This document shows, in pieces, positions 1 through 11,880 of a stretch of 64,000 nt of DNA; position 1 is the stretch's first letter, and each line of letters opens with the position of its first letter. A program made the position numbers and the translations under genes. Below the pieces are notes generated by a model, which saw only the letters and a program-made list of their open reading frames with translations, had not been told where the DNA came from and did no database searches. Origin of the DNA: Ascidia mentula. Lineage: Eukaryota; Chordata; Ascidiacea; Phlebobranchia; Ascidiidae. The stretch covers positions 4,836,001-4,900,000 of the forward strand of contig OX387203.1 in assembly GCA_947561715.1 (NCBI GenBank), written 5' to 3'.

Positions 1-237
1 AATATTTGTACTTATTTTTTTCATCTGTCGTTAATCGCATTGCCTTGAGTGGATGCATTACGCACACGATATTCGATTTCAACATTTGGCCTGGTCAGCT
101 AATTTGTGTTATATTATCTTGTATTCATTAAACTTGTGTTATATTAGCTTATATTCATTAATTATCTACGTGGACATTGCCATTTCCATACATTGAGTTA
201 TATATGCTTGTAGTAATGTATATTCTACGTTATATAG

Positions 238-1743
238 ACTGTTTCGCCGCTTGACAACCGCTTTTATCTTTTCAACTTCTTCGAGCCAACGAACGAGGTG
301 GAGCTTCTACTGGAGAAATGGAACGACGCGGCTCTTTACATTAAGGCCAAAGACCATTTTCTCGCTACCTATCTCCACACTTCAAGCGACCCTAAAGCCT
401 CGTAAGCAGTTGTGCTTGATTGATTGTTGAGCACGAATAAGAATGTTTTTTTCGCAGATACCCCGTAGTGAACTTTGCTGTCAACGAGTCGACGGACATG
501 TGTTGCTACGGAAAACCTGATGAAGAATGGGTGAAAGTGACAAGAGGAAACATGGCTGGCAAATTTAGGGGATACCCATGTGAGTCGCAGCCTTATAACA
601 CTAAATAGTGCTTTTTGCGACCATGTTGTTCCTTGACTGTACTGCGTTCAAGTATCTGGAAGTATCAGTAGATGCACTGGTTCAGTGCCACAGCCAGTCT
701 GTTGGGCTAAGTATTGTTATGGGTTTGGAACATCTACCTGCGAAACAGAATACCAGTTAAACTGCACTTCATTTTCAAAGCCCGAAAACCAAATTTCTCG
801 CATTTCCTTTAGCTTTGTAACAGCGTATACCACAGGCTAACATTACGAAACATCGCATTCACGGAAAGTCACGAAAACGAAAATTTATTTTCTGTTTACT
901 ACATAATGTTAATATTGCCCTATTGCATAAAACTGCATCATTGCGTGTGCGTATCGTCGTATTGCATTTTTCTTGACTGTTTTGCAGCTGGGTACAATGA
1001 GGTTGCAAGTTACAAAGGAAATGATCTAACATACGACGACAAAGAAAGAAACGCAGAATATAAATACTTTCTCACAGCAGTAAAAGGTAAGGGTGGCATC
1101 GGTGTAGATAGTACGACATATTTGAATTCTTTGACAGTTATACACTGATTTTCCAGTTGCCGATTCTGTCGATGAAAATGATTTTGAACGTAACTGGAAA
1201 ACCTATACCGGATGTGACGTCATACATAAGGAAATAGAGGGAAAAGGTTTAATAGTTGACAGTCATCTATACAAGGTTGGTTGGGGTTTTAACTTTTCGT
1301 TGTCAGTGCCACCTTTTTGAACTCGCTGTTCCCTGCCGTAGTGTGTAAAGTGTTGTCACCCGAAAGTTATTAAAGGCTTCGCTTGAAACCAGGAACATTG
1401 TAATCGTGTGACACCTTTTTGATCCTTGACCACCACATGAGCGGGTAGAGGGGTTCTGATGGGCTTTTTCGTCTTGTAAAATGTCTGTTTCAATGTCCAC
1501 ATGGATGGGCACCTCCAGAGTGCGTCGTCTTGCTAAACCCCCTTTAAAATGCATCTTATGTTTCAGCGTTTCCAAACACCGCAACCAAAAGTTTTCAAAT
1601 ACGTCACAAGGACTGAAGTCAGCGGATTGGACGACGGAGTGGGTCACGTGATATCCAATGCAGCCAATGAATGCGCCAAGCCTGAGGGCGTGGAAACGTT
1701 TACTGCGTTTTACTGTGTTCGCATAACTCACAAACACGAATAG
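238..1743 (+). CDS. Unrecognised spliced gene, 3' part (five exons seen)
   Basis: Five exons join in one open frame: 238-401, 458-579, 988-1086, 1157-1275 and 1567-1743, ending at a TAG stop. Intron phases are 2, 1, 1 and 0, and every junction has GT and AG. The joined product is about 227 residues. It begins near TVSPLDNRFYLFNFF and ends FYCVRITHKHE, with a CC pair in exon 2 and single cysteines in exons 4 and 5. No signal peptide or start codon is visible, because the first exon follows an acceptor-like tag at 235-237; more exons probably lie before the window. I do not recognise the family. The donor after exon 4 (AAG, gttggt) is the weakest junction; without it the frame would run to a stop at 1317-1319. 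Consistent phasing across four introns makes a real gene likely. Confidence 0.62.
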
Positions 1744-2402
1744 AGTTTTTGTGGGATTATGACAACTACTACTTGACATATAGTACCGATCAGTACCTCA
1801 ACTGTTCGTTTATTAACACTTGTGTCCTCGACTAACTCATAAATTTCGGCTTTTGTCAACACACATTTGCTTCCTTTACGCACCAGTGTACATGTTCTGA
1901 AAATAGTAAAATCATTTGATTTGGATAACAAAAAGTTTCGTTTTGAAAGCTCTTAACCAAGCCCCACGTGACGGGGTGTAGTGTGTGCTGCGCTCCAGGG
2001 TCCACACTAGTCTACTGGGCCGATTAACAGCTTTGTTTCCTTCGAAAGGGATTTCAACGACAAAGGCTTAGGCATCACGATCTAAAATGTGGCCTCCAAA
2101 CAAACGTCCTCTTACCGGCACAGAGGTGCTTTTCTCAAAGGCAGTGGTAAAAAACAAATCTTGTTTCATTTAAAGCTTGGTCATTTTAAGTCGTATCAAG
2201 AATGCACCACACATATTTTATTTTACAATGTCACAAACTTTTTCTATCTGCGAAAAATCGCAGACATGCACAAAATTATGTACTTCAGTGGAATCAGCAC
2301 AAAACACACGCCAAAATTAAATACCAAATAGATACGTATGTATAATAGTTATATATGCAGTACATATACACCGATGATGTTTTTCTGCATTGACTGACAC
2401 TT
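1744..2402. other. Intergenic stretch, no gene seen
   Basis: This lies between the 3' ends of two convergent genes, the unknown + gene and the first ShKT gene on -. Short open frames occur, but none has a splice context, a signal peptide or a recognisable motif. Confidence 0.5.
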
Positions 2403-4411
2403 CTACTTTCCCCAAATGAAAATCGGATCACGCTGAACAAACCCAGTATAGGGGATCAAAGCAACGTTGCCAATACGGCTTGAAGGCGTGGTTGCATTGG
2501 TTGAATTGATGGTTGTGGTGGTCATGGCAGTAGTCGTAGTGTTGGTCGCGATGGTAGTGGTTGGTGGAAGGCTGCATCTTTCGCACTTGCCGCAGGATAG
2601 TGGGCAGACATGACGCACATGCGGAAATTCGGATCTACGTTCATCGCAGTGAGCTTTCCAGCCTGGGCAGTTGGGGTCCTTGTCCATGCAAGCTGTGTTG
2701 ACAAAGAACCATGTATTAACGCATAGGGCCAATGATGCTTAAAGTGAGATGCGTGAAGGGCCACTGTTTTGAGTTTTGTTGCATTATGGTGATCCGTTAG
2801 TTACTAACTGGCAAAAATGCGTGCTTTTTTCCTAAAAAAGGTCAATTGAATAGCGAACGAAAAATGGAGGTAGAAATAACGTTGCGCATTTTAAGTTGCA
2901 GTAATGCTCGATTTTACGGTGTTTTTTCCAAAACAAAACACTGCACAAAAATTTCGGCTATTATAAACCTTTTTTGCGTAAATATTGCGTAGCAAATGCA
3001 TAAACCGTTTGGCATGGTAGACGAACTATCGATTTAAAATAAAAAAAAAAATATTCTCGTTGGCACACAAGTTGGCGAAAAAAAAAGAAAAAAAGAATTA
3101 CTTACTTAGTGTGCAAGGCGTGACTGGGGGAAGTTTGCAACAAACACCACATGTTGCTTTACATTCATCTCTGAAATTTCGGCATAAGGACGGATTTGTC
3201 TTTTTGAGAATCCCGCATGCTGTTAATGTGTCATGACACGGTCCTGAAAACAAATCGCTCCATATTTAGGTCCACGTAACGAAGAGACGAATTAATCTTA
3301 CGGCTTCTTAATTCCAATGTAGCAACATTGCTAACCCTACTTCTTGGATGAAATGGCGCTTTATTAATTCACATTTTGAAAATATTGAACTTATCGTCTG
3401 CACATAGTAAGAAAAAGGACTATCAAGTAAGTTGTGTTTGAGCTAATGAAAATTCCCTTGCGTTTAAACCTCGATGGCAAATAAAAAACGATCTGCGCTT
3501 AGGAAAACCTCGTGCAAGCAGCCCTTATTTGTCAAAATTTACCAGTAGCTGGGATGAAAAGAGGTAGCGTACTTTGAGGCAAATAGTGTGCGCCACATGA
3601 TGGCATTACTTTCAATTTTTAAAATTAATACGACACAAGGACAGAAGTTCTTTTCGAGAATTGCTGCGCTATAGCGAGCTGTCGTTCTTGCAGTCCTCTG
3701 CTGCTACGTAAATGAGGAAAGCATGCACAAGTTTATGCCCTCTAAGCAAAAGTAAAGTCAATGAGCTCCAACTGTTTTCTGACAAGTCAAAGGTGCGTCA
3801 AAGTGTGACAGAAACGGAAGTGTTTGCCGTTATTCAGTTAAATACCGTCCCCCTTATCATCACAAGCATGTATACGGACTTACCAAGCTCGCACGGTTTT
3901 TCGCATGGAATGCACAACCCACAGGAAAGAGGACACCAAAACTTGAACAACAAGTTGCTGCACAATGCGTTGACCGCGCAGACCCTTGGGGACCTATCTT
4001 CACACCAAGCACCTGTAATATTGGAAACGCATATATCACAAAACAGTAATGTTTCATGCAACTGCAAGGTTGGCAGGATCGCCCACTGCGCAGGACCTTC
4101 TACTTGGTGATCACAGCTATCGTTTCGAGATCATTAGGTTTACAGGCTTCGCTGCAATGTCTTGGCTGTACCCAAAACAGTATAGCTTATATAGTGCAAT
4201 TGTTGCTGCCTTGGCATTGTAAGTTTAAAAGAACTGTTCTTTTGACATAAAAGTTACGAGATTAATATTGCAACCGGCGTTTCGCCTGCCATGAGGCGAT
4301 ACTTCTTTAGGGGAGGTTATAGCCTACAAAATACTCACTGCATTGAGCATCAGAAGTTCTTGCCCCGAGTATGACGAGAAAAATTGTCAAAAACGCTGCA
4401 ACAATCTTCAT
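2403..4411 (-). CDS. Secreted protein with three ShKT domains and a Thr-rich tail (gene 1)
   Basis: Four exons on the minus strand: 4339-4411, 3884-4012, 3106-3243 and 2403-2692, together 630 bases and 209 residues. All three introns are phase 1 with good GTRAGT donors. Exon 1 is a signal peptide (MKIVAAFLTIFLVILGA, then RTSDAQC). Each following exon carries one six-cysteine ShKT-like module. The first runs from WCEDRSPRVC to CGLCIPC, the second from PCHDTLTACG to CGVCC, the third from CMDKDPNCPGW to CGKCERC. The last exon continues into a tail of about 40 residues rich in Thr, Asn and Ser, likely O-glycosylated. ShKT modules are known from sea-anemone potassium-channel toxins, but also from nematode and mollusc proteins with adhesive, protease-linked or immune roles; I cannot tell which applies. 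Modules are separated by phase-1 introns, so they can be shuffled. It is convergent with the upstream gene. Confidence 0.85.
4070..4123. repeat. Dispersed repeat copy (partner at 15310-15361)
   Basis: About 54 bases within intron 1 of ShKT gene 1 recur nearly unchanged in intron 3 of fucosyltransferase A. The shared core includes CCACTGCGCAGG and GATCACAGCTATCGT. Family unknown. Confidence 0.7.
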
Positions 4412-4495
4412 ATTTTCAAGTCCTCCACACTGTTGATATCTTATGATGAAGATGTATTTTCTGCAAGGTTGAATGATGGCAAGTGATGGAGCAGG

Positions 4496-4508
4496 CCTTA
4501 TTATATCC
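4496..4508 (-). promoter_or_regulatory. TATA-like box of ShKT gene 1
   Basis: On the minus strand the sequence reads GGATATAATAAGG about 90 bases before the start codon at 4411. Its position fits a core promoter. The two + strand sister genes also have TATA-like boxes, but closer to the ATG. Confidence 0.45.
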
Positions 4509-4511
4509 ATG

Positions 4512-6760
4512 CAAACGTCCGATTTTTTTTCACCGACTTTTCGACGGCTGCAATTATAATTACGCTGTGATTATTTTTTCATCAAACACCATTTCGCCAC
4601 CGAAGCTCGGCGCGCTTTCTCCTTAATGCAGCGATAGGCAATGCTGACTGTGAGATCCCGTCAAGTGTTTTATCCGGCCCATAAGGATGCATAAGCGGAG
4701 AGTGGATAGATGGCTATTCCTTCTTGGTACCCAAGTGTACGTTTTCATGTTTTTATTTGTGCTTCGGCTGAAAGGTGAAAATTAACGTCATTGTATTTTG
4801 AACTTTCTCCATGGGCAAACTTTGGCAACTTTGCAAGCCATTGTAATTCAGTACCACTCAGTGACATATTGCTGTCCACTTTCTGCTGATGTTGCGAAAA
4901 AAACATTCAAACGTTGTTGGTACGCGTTTGGCGATGTGAGTTGCTGTAATTATAAGGTTTCATGCTATTGCGTCATCTAATGTAAGATTTTGATAAACAA
5001 CGTAATCGTAATGAACCTCTGATCACGGTAATCAACTATAATATTACACAATAGCAGGCAAATATGTGCAAACGCCTCATCGCATTGCCACAAGCCGTGC
5101 GATAGACTATAATATGTGCATTGCGACGGCGTCCAATCATACATTGGAGGCTTGATACAATTTCGAATTCGTAATCAAGCGCCCGGGGGTATTTTACCCA
5201 AAATAGAACAGTCTTAGCGCCCACTAGCGGCAGAGCATCAAACAACGAACCATTCATCACAAGACAACATACACTTGACGCATTACGTAAGGCTTAAACC
5301 GACCACGGTACTTTCCGATGTTAATTCTTCAGTAGTCGTGCCGCGGACGGTGAAAAATGACGCAAAATGATCTTGTTTGACCGGTAAGTAACAAAAGCCG
5401 GCCTGTTGTGCGCCTGTTATGCGCCTGTTGTGCCCATGTATGTAACGTGGGAATGGAATTAAATATCACAAGACCAGCGTGCTTCCAAGAAATTCCTAAA
5501 AAAAGATTGCTTTACCAAGTTCACGAAGCGAAAGGATTACCAGATTACCGTGTCCGATGCCGCAGATTAGCAGTTGCGCGCGTATTGTCATCTATTTAGG
5601 AAAAATGCTGAACGAGACATTATGTTGGCGCCTTTTCTACAAGCGGCTCAGCCGTCATGGCAGGAAATAGTCAAATCGAAGCTGATCAACGTTGGCAATT
5701 CCCTGACGTAATGATGTGGAATAAACTTGCTTTGTCTTCTTAGTATAGCTCAGGGCGCTTTTCATGGCATATGCGTGATCATGTTTAATTATGCACAACA
5801 ACGATGAGAAAGTTACCAAACTAGTCGGTCCTGCTTTTTTACTGTTCGCCAGGCTGCGCAACCATATATATGACTACCTATAGTTTTTTTCCATAAATTG
5901 ATATATTAGTACAAAACGAACTGACTTTAGAAATAAGGGTTGAGTTTTAACAAGATTATTGCACCGTTAAACGCAAAATTCTGAAGACTTTTGTTAATAA
6001 AAGGTATTCAAAAAACGCTTGGTTTTCACTGAATCATCGCACATGTTTATAAAAGCCTTCAAAATCGGATGCTGTTTACCACGGGTATTTTGCTCTATGC
6101 AACAAGACATACAATATGTAAATCAGGCCGGCTTTTGCAAACCAGCCAAAAAAACCCGCCATCGGATATTCCAACTAACGCATTGAATATTCCAATTAGC
6201 GCGCTTAGCATATATAATTATAAACTTCCGATGTGGTGTATGCATGTCGCTGGTGGCCTTATTACCGGTGGCAGCAGTTTTGCAGTCATCCCTTACTTAC
6301 CCTGTTTCTCCATTCACCCCTGTTTAAACCATTCAGCCAGTTTACATAACACCTGTGTAGACTAGAGTGTTTTGCCGAAATTTAGTCATCTTTCATCACA
6401 CCTATTTTCCGCCTAGTTTACTGACTAAAATGTACCTTCATAAAGGCCTAATTCATGATGTCATTAACAGGCGGCTTTGAAGGAAGGATTGCCGAAGTTA
6501 CTTTTTCTTAGAAAGTTAAATTGCTCACCGGCAACGGGGAAATCTTCCTTTGAAATAGAAAAAAAACAGACTTCTTGAGAAAATCCTGTTAAGAGAAGGA
6601 GCAAGAAACAAATTTTGTGGGTTGTTGCGACTTTGTAAGTATAACGACGCCTCTTTTGCATTGTATTGGTTGGAGGCAAGCCACAATACCTTCGTTTCGG
6701 GGAATAATGTTCACATATTGACGGTGATCTAAACTATATACAAAACAGCATCCGTTTAAA
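4512..6760. other. Intergenic stretch between divergent ShKT genes
   Basis: This is the shared upstream region of ShKT genes 1 (-) and 2 (+). I see no supported exon. A small direct repeat of GCGCCTGTTGT occurs near 5408-5430. Confidence 0.5.
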
Positions 6761-6763
6761 ATT

Positions 6764-6773
6764 GCTTATAAAG
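6764..6773 (+). promoter_or_regulatory. TATA box of ShKT gene 2
   Basis: GCTTATAAAG lies about 60 bases before the ATG at 6827. The 60-base leader is strongly similar to that of gene 3, including the block GCATCCGTTT before the box and ATCAACATGAATA at the start. The conservation supports a shared promoter. Confidence 0.65.
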
Positions 6774-6826
6774 CAACAATTTTTCATGATTTGCACAGAT
6801 TATTGTTGTAACTTTGAAGAATCAAC

Positions 6827-8399
6827 ATGAATACGGCCGAAAAATTTGTGATGTTGTTCTGCGTGCTGGCTTCAGCGACCACCAGTGTTTACGCTCAAAT
6901 TAATGAGCAGTCTTGCGGTAAGTTAATATTTTTTCCTTTTTTTATTTGAAACACCAGCAAAGTGTTTAGATTGTTATAGAGAATTTTAGACGTAAAACAC
7001 CAAAAGGAATTGGACTCATTTCGGTTTTTGCAAAGATAATGTGTTTCATATATTTCAATCTCTTTTTGCGATGAATCTTCTTCCACCTACGCCCTTCTGC
7101 TTACGTGTTCTACAGATTTCCGCCATAATCATGCGTTTTGTTACTGTGCAAGAACTGCGTGAAAAAATATTTGCATGATAAATAAACGTCCTATCTCCCT
7201 ATAGTGATAAGATTAACAACATAGTCTTTGATTGGTAAAACTTTGTTTTGATAAAAAGGAAGTGTTGTAACAGAAGGAATGGAAACATATACAATGTTTG
7301 TTACCTTTTTACTGTAGATCCTTTTTGCAAAGACTTCAACCAATTTTGTATGGTTCTAAATTGTGGTATTTACGAGGAATTATGTCCTCAGGCGTGTGGA
7401 CTGTGCACAAGATGCTCTGGTGATAAAGTGCCTTGCCAAACTGGTACGTTATTATATTTTTTGGTCCGTGTTACCATTACCTGAAAAGGCTTTTCATTGA
7501 AGTTGTGTTAACCTAACGAGTGTCAACTGTGTAACTATGGAAGTGCAAAAAAGTTGAAACTGGAAAATCAGACAAACCTGTGTATTATATTTTATGTGAT
7601 ACAATTCTCAACAAATCTAATATTTACTTCCAATAAATTTGTGAGGGACTAATTTTTTAAATATCTTTCGCACGAAAAAATAAAAGGCCCAAAATTTGTG
7701 TGCCTGTAACAAAACAATTTTGTAAATACGTGAATCCAAAAAATAAAGAATCCAACAAAATTGAACGTTTTTGTAGACGGGAAATGCGCAGACAGAAGCT
7801 GGTTACCATTTTGGTGCACAAGAATAAAGCAACGAGGACTCTGCCATAAATCAGGGAATACATGCTTGAAAACTTGTGGCTTCTGCAGAGATTGTCAGTT
7901 ACCACCAGATGAGCGTTGTGACCCGGGTACTACTACGCTATGTTTTTGTGTGTACAATTACATATTTTATTGGTGTAAATAGGCTAGAACCATGTTTTAA
8001 GTAGGAATCCGGCAGTAATTCGATGGCTGAAGTAATTCGAAATTGTCGTTAATTCCTAAGATTTCATTCTACAATAAAACAACCTTGGTAATTTTCAACA
8101 AAGATTGCAAGGACCTCAAAGTCAAGTGTCCAACCTGGGATATCTACTGCCCACGGAACAGCAGCTTCCCCGACGTTGCCGACTTGTGCCCAAAAACATG
8201 TGGGGCTTGCAAACCGTGCCGTGTTCCCAACGATCCTCCTATAGGAAGCTTCCAGAACTCTTCCACTCCCATACAAGAAGATCAGAGTCAAGAAATGGCA
8301 TCTTATGACCTCCCCCCTATGAACTCTATGACGTCTTACAGTAAAGAGAACAAAACTGAGGTTGCACAGAAGGAAAAACTCCATGATGATGTTCAATAA
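6827..8399 (+). CDS. Secreted protein with three ShKT domains (gene 2)
   Basis: Four exons: 6827-6917, 7318-7443, 7777-7926 and 8104-8399, 663 bases and 220 residues, all introns in phase 1. Exon 1 is a signal peptide, MNTAEKFVMLFCVLASATTS, with cleavage likely after VYAQ. The ShKT-like modules run from FCKDFNQFCMVLNC to CTRC, from CADRSWLPFWC to CGFCRDC, and from CKDLKVKCPTWDIYC to CGACKPC. A hydrophilic tail of about 50 residues rich in Ser, Glu and Lys follows, without the Thr tract of gene 1. Gene 3 downstream is a tandem sister with the same exon plan; gene 1 is a more distant relative on the opposite strand. Secretion is inferred from the signal peptide; the target is unknown. A polyadenylation signal follows at 8437. 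Confidence 0.88.
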
Positions 8400-8436
8400 T
8401 ACATGTTTGTTTGTGGTATTGTTGTACATAACATTG

Positions 8437-8442
8437 AATAAA
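8437..8442 (+). terminator. Polyadenylation signal of ShKT gene 2
   Basis: AATAAA lies 38 bases after the TAA stop, a usual distance for a short 3' UTR. Confidence 0.5.
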
Positions 8443-8600
8443 TTACTCCGAAAAAAAAGTCAAAGATGGTTCGCTTTTTATAACAGTGTCGAAAGCATAT
8501 TTCCTTTAGCAAAACGTTGGTTGTACTCTTGCCTACAAATTAATTTGAAAACAAAAATCGCGTAAACTCGTGAAATGTAAAAAGACATAATTGTGTATAA

Positions 8601-8649
8601 GCTGCAGACAGATGGCCACTGTTTCGACCTAAAAGGTCTCATCAGTGCA
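8601..8649. repeat. Short dispersed repeat with a small internal palindrome
   Basis: The block GATGGCCACTGTTTCGACCT followed by a GGTCTCATCAGTG arm is repeated at 49845-49899. GACC and GGTC around the centre form a short hairpin. It follows ShKT gene 2 here and sits in a transporter intron there. Confidence 0.65.
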
Positions 8650-10110
8650 TGTAAAGAGACATGTTTGCAAAAAACTTGGAGTTCATTAATTTAAACAAAA
8701 AAGCTAATATGCTGCAATACATTATGGAAACGTCTCGAACACGGCTGCGTTCATCATCAGTGCAATTTGAGAATGAGACTGAACGGGCAAAACATAACAG
8801 CACGTCGGAGCCACATGCACGAAACAGACATTTCTGTCCATCTTTCGTCAGTGTTGCTTGCATTAAGTAACGTCTTGTTACCAGCTGAGCAAAAACTTCC
8901 TCATGTGGCAACTTCGCATTGCTGGATACTTTACTATATAGGTACAGACCCCGCTAGGTGCGAAAACTGCTTAGACCATCAGTGCGTTTAGCTATGCGTC
9001 ACAAAAACAGTTGCACCTATTTAACACAGTAGGTGGAAACAGTGTGCGCCGTATGCATCTTTTTCATTTGATCTACTACCTGACATGTAAGTTCAAGCTG
9101 GAAGAATTTCATTTTCATCTTGGCCCTATAGCCCTATAACGTATTGGAAAAAACGCACTCGTACTTGCTATCACTAATATTGGCAATTCGTATACATTTG
9201 TGACTTGTTTTCTTAACATGGAAAGATTTCTTGAAATGCAAATAAACAAATGAATCGCTGACGACCTTCAGCGGACGTAAGATTCAACATACGTACAATT
9301 TAATATAGGGCTACGTGAGATGAAATTACTCCAGAAGTATTGTCACTAACGTTCAAAAGTAAGTATTTTCGGACACATCCCAAGTTTGAAGAATCCTTAG
9401 AATTTGGAAAATAGTTGACAATAGCATTACCGCTTTGACGCACAAGCGCAATGCTATCGTTTAACCGTTTTGAAGTTTGCAGAACTTTTGTCAATCAATT
9501 TATGTTAAATTTGCAGTCACTCGATCCGTATCCAACTGTGAAATGGGCGTCTGAAAATACAAATTATTATAAATTTTTGCGGTAATACTCACGACAGAGC
9601 CCAATGGTCCTCAAACTCGTTCGCGTGCGAAGCACTTGAAAAGATTCACCGCACTGGCGACCAACTACAAATCTCAGTACGATGTACTTGTTCCTATGTA
9701 CTGGAATAGTCTGTACATGCGATGTTGTTGATAAGTAAAGGCAATCGAACTTTTTCTTTAAAGAAAACACCCGCAATCTGTGCTTTTATGAGGAAGATAT
9801 CTTTTACTGAGAAGGAAAAGTTGTGTTGCAAATGTTATGATTTATAAAAAGGTTTTGTGGAGCTGTAAACAAGGCCATAAAAATATTGCGACATGTCGTG
9901 GTGCAATAGGTTTTAGACGTGTCAGCATAAACTTTCTTCAAAGATTAAGTTCGACTTCTGCGAAATGTTGTGACACGATGGGGCGTCACTGCACGGACAA
10001 CTGTTTTGCATCGCATTTAGCTGAGGCAAGCACACGTGTAATTTCGTATCAATGAATATTCTCTCCACATTGCCTCTATTCTAAACGTTAAACAAAGCAG
10101 CATCCGTTTC
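8650..10110. other. Intergenic stretch between ShKT genes 2 and 3
   Basis: No exon, RNA gene or recognised element is visible. Short open frames here lack any supporting motif. Confidence 0.5.
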
Positions 10111-10115
10111 TGGTT

Positions 10116-10125
10116 GCATATAAAG
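10116..10125 (+). promoter_or_regulatory. TATA box of ShKT gene 3
   Basis: GCATATAAAG lies about 60 bases before the ATG at 10179, the same spacing as in gene 2, within a conserved leader. Confidence 0.65.
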
Positions 10126-10178
10126 CAACAGTTTTTCATATTTTGCAAGGGTTATTGTTGGGACTTTGAAACATCAAC

Positions 10179-11640
10179 ATGAATAAAGTAGAAAAGTCTG
10201 TGTTGTTGTTCTGCATTGTGGCTTCAACCGCCACCTGCGTTTACGCGCAACTTCTTCAACAGTCATGTAGTAAGTTACATCTTTTTATCAGTTTTGTGTA
10301 CGTATTTGTTTATAAAATGCTGTAACGTAATACCATTAGGAAATTTACTATAAACTTCCTGTAACTGTTACTGCAAAATTTGTATCAGTACAGCATTTCT
10401 TGGGTTTCAACAAATAAAATTTGATCTGTTTCTCTTTACGTTTTTAACTTTGGTCAGAAAATCGACATTGGCTGGTTACAAGTGTGATTGCACTGTTTTT
10501 TCACACTTTTTACTACAGATCAATTTTGTCGAGACACCAACTTATATTGTGCGTTTTTCCCTTGTGCCAACCAGTATGTCAGAATGCTGTGTCGTCAGTC
10601 ATGTGGTGTTTGCACAAGATGCTCTGGTGAAAGTGTGCCTTGCGAAACTGGTACGTATTCATTCGCAGTAAGTGGAGATGTTTGTACAGAATCCGTCGTA
10701 TAAATGTACGTCAATTAAAGTAGTTTTTAGCAATACCTTGTTAGGACGTTTTAACTATAAAGCTAACCAATTTTATTTTCTATGTCGAGAATTTGTCAAT
10801 TAAAACAAGAAAAGCTCAGAACAGACGACAAATATTTTATTTTTGCACCAACCTATTGTAACTATGCACTAATAACTAAGCTGACGCACTTGATGTTACT
10901 CTGTACTTCACAAACCAACACATTCGTTTTTTTTTCGTAGGAGGAACTTGTGCAGACAAGGCCTCACCCTATGTGTGTGCAAGATTGAAGCAACAAAATT
11001 CTTGTCATAAATCGGGACAATCGTGCTTGAAGACTTGTGGCTTCTGCCGAGATTGCCAATTACCTCCAGATGACCGTTGTGATCCTAGTACTGTTTTTAT
11101 CTATGCTAGATATTCTGTGGATCCAAACCTAACGTTTTTTAGTATAATTCGGTATTGATGGATGTTTAGTGCTGAAGTTGTTCAGAAAATGTGTTGGTAA
11201 AAATACAATTAAGGTAGAGCGTTAGGCCTGGTTATCCCAGGGTCGTTACTTTCACCCACACCGGAGCTTGATTATCTAGATCTCGGAGAAAAGTGGCTGA
11301 TCTAGCCAGGCTGCAATGCCTCTAAACCTAATAATTACATCAAACAATATTGTTTTAATGACAACTTGCCATAGATTGCAAAGACACCGACATTAAGTGT
11401 CCATCTTGGGATGTCTACTGTCCAAGAAACAGTACCTTCCCAGACGTTGCCGACTTGTGTCCGAAAACATGCGGAGCTTGCAAACCGTGCCGTGTTCCCA
11501 CCGAGATTCCAACTCGTCCAGTAGAGCAACAACGGAAACTGGTAGCTGAAGACCTCCCGTCAGTGCAACGTTATAATATAGAGAATATGGCTAAGTTTGC
11601 TGCGAAGGAAAACGCTGCACTTTACGATGAAATTGAGTAA
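10179..11640 (+). CDS. Secreted protein with three ShKT domains (gene 3)
   Basis: Four exons: 10179-10269, 10519-10650, 10941-11087 and 11375-11640, 636 bases and 211 residues, all introns in phase 1. The signal peptide begins MNKVEKSVLLFCIVASTATC and ends VYAQ. Three ShKT-like modules run from FCRDTNLYCAFFPC to CTRC, from CADKASPYVC to CGFCRDC, and from CKDTDIKCPSWDVYC to CGACKPC, followed by a tail of about 45 residues rich in Glu, Ala and Asn. Domain order, spacing and phases match gene 2, so the pair arose by tandem duplication. Introns are hardly alignable, so the duplication is not recent. An AATAAA at 11832 could end the transcript, although it lies within a repeat fragment. Confidence 0.88.
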
Positions 11641-11744
11641 TTTGTACAAGTGTGTATTGGAGTTGTACATAGAATTGACCAAACCAAACCAAGTTAACAA
11701 AAAATGTTCACTGATAAATTGTTAGTTTTTTCTGGTATTATGTG

Positions 11745-11880
11745 GGTAATACGGTCTCAACAATAATCTGTTAAGATTCTATTTGAATAAGAAACTGAAG
11801 ATGCCAATAGGCGAAATTAATATTTCTGTGAAATAAACATCGTATTCTGGCGCTGATCGTCTTTTACTCCCTTTGGAGCT
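11745..11880. repeat. Half copy of the 49.1-kb foldback element
   Basis: Sequence such as AATAAGAAACTGAAGATG, GGCGAAATTAATATTTCTGTG and GGCGCTGATCGTC matches one arm of the inverted repeat at 49133-49328. Only one arm is present. Confidence 0.6.

Noticed and set aside
1303-1779. A 158-codon minus-strand open frame
   Set aside because: It lies across exon 5 of the + strand gene in another frame and has no motif or splice context.
8064-8429. A 121-codon minus-strand open frame
   Set aside because: It is the antisense shadow of the last exon of ShKT gene 2.
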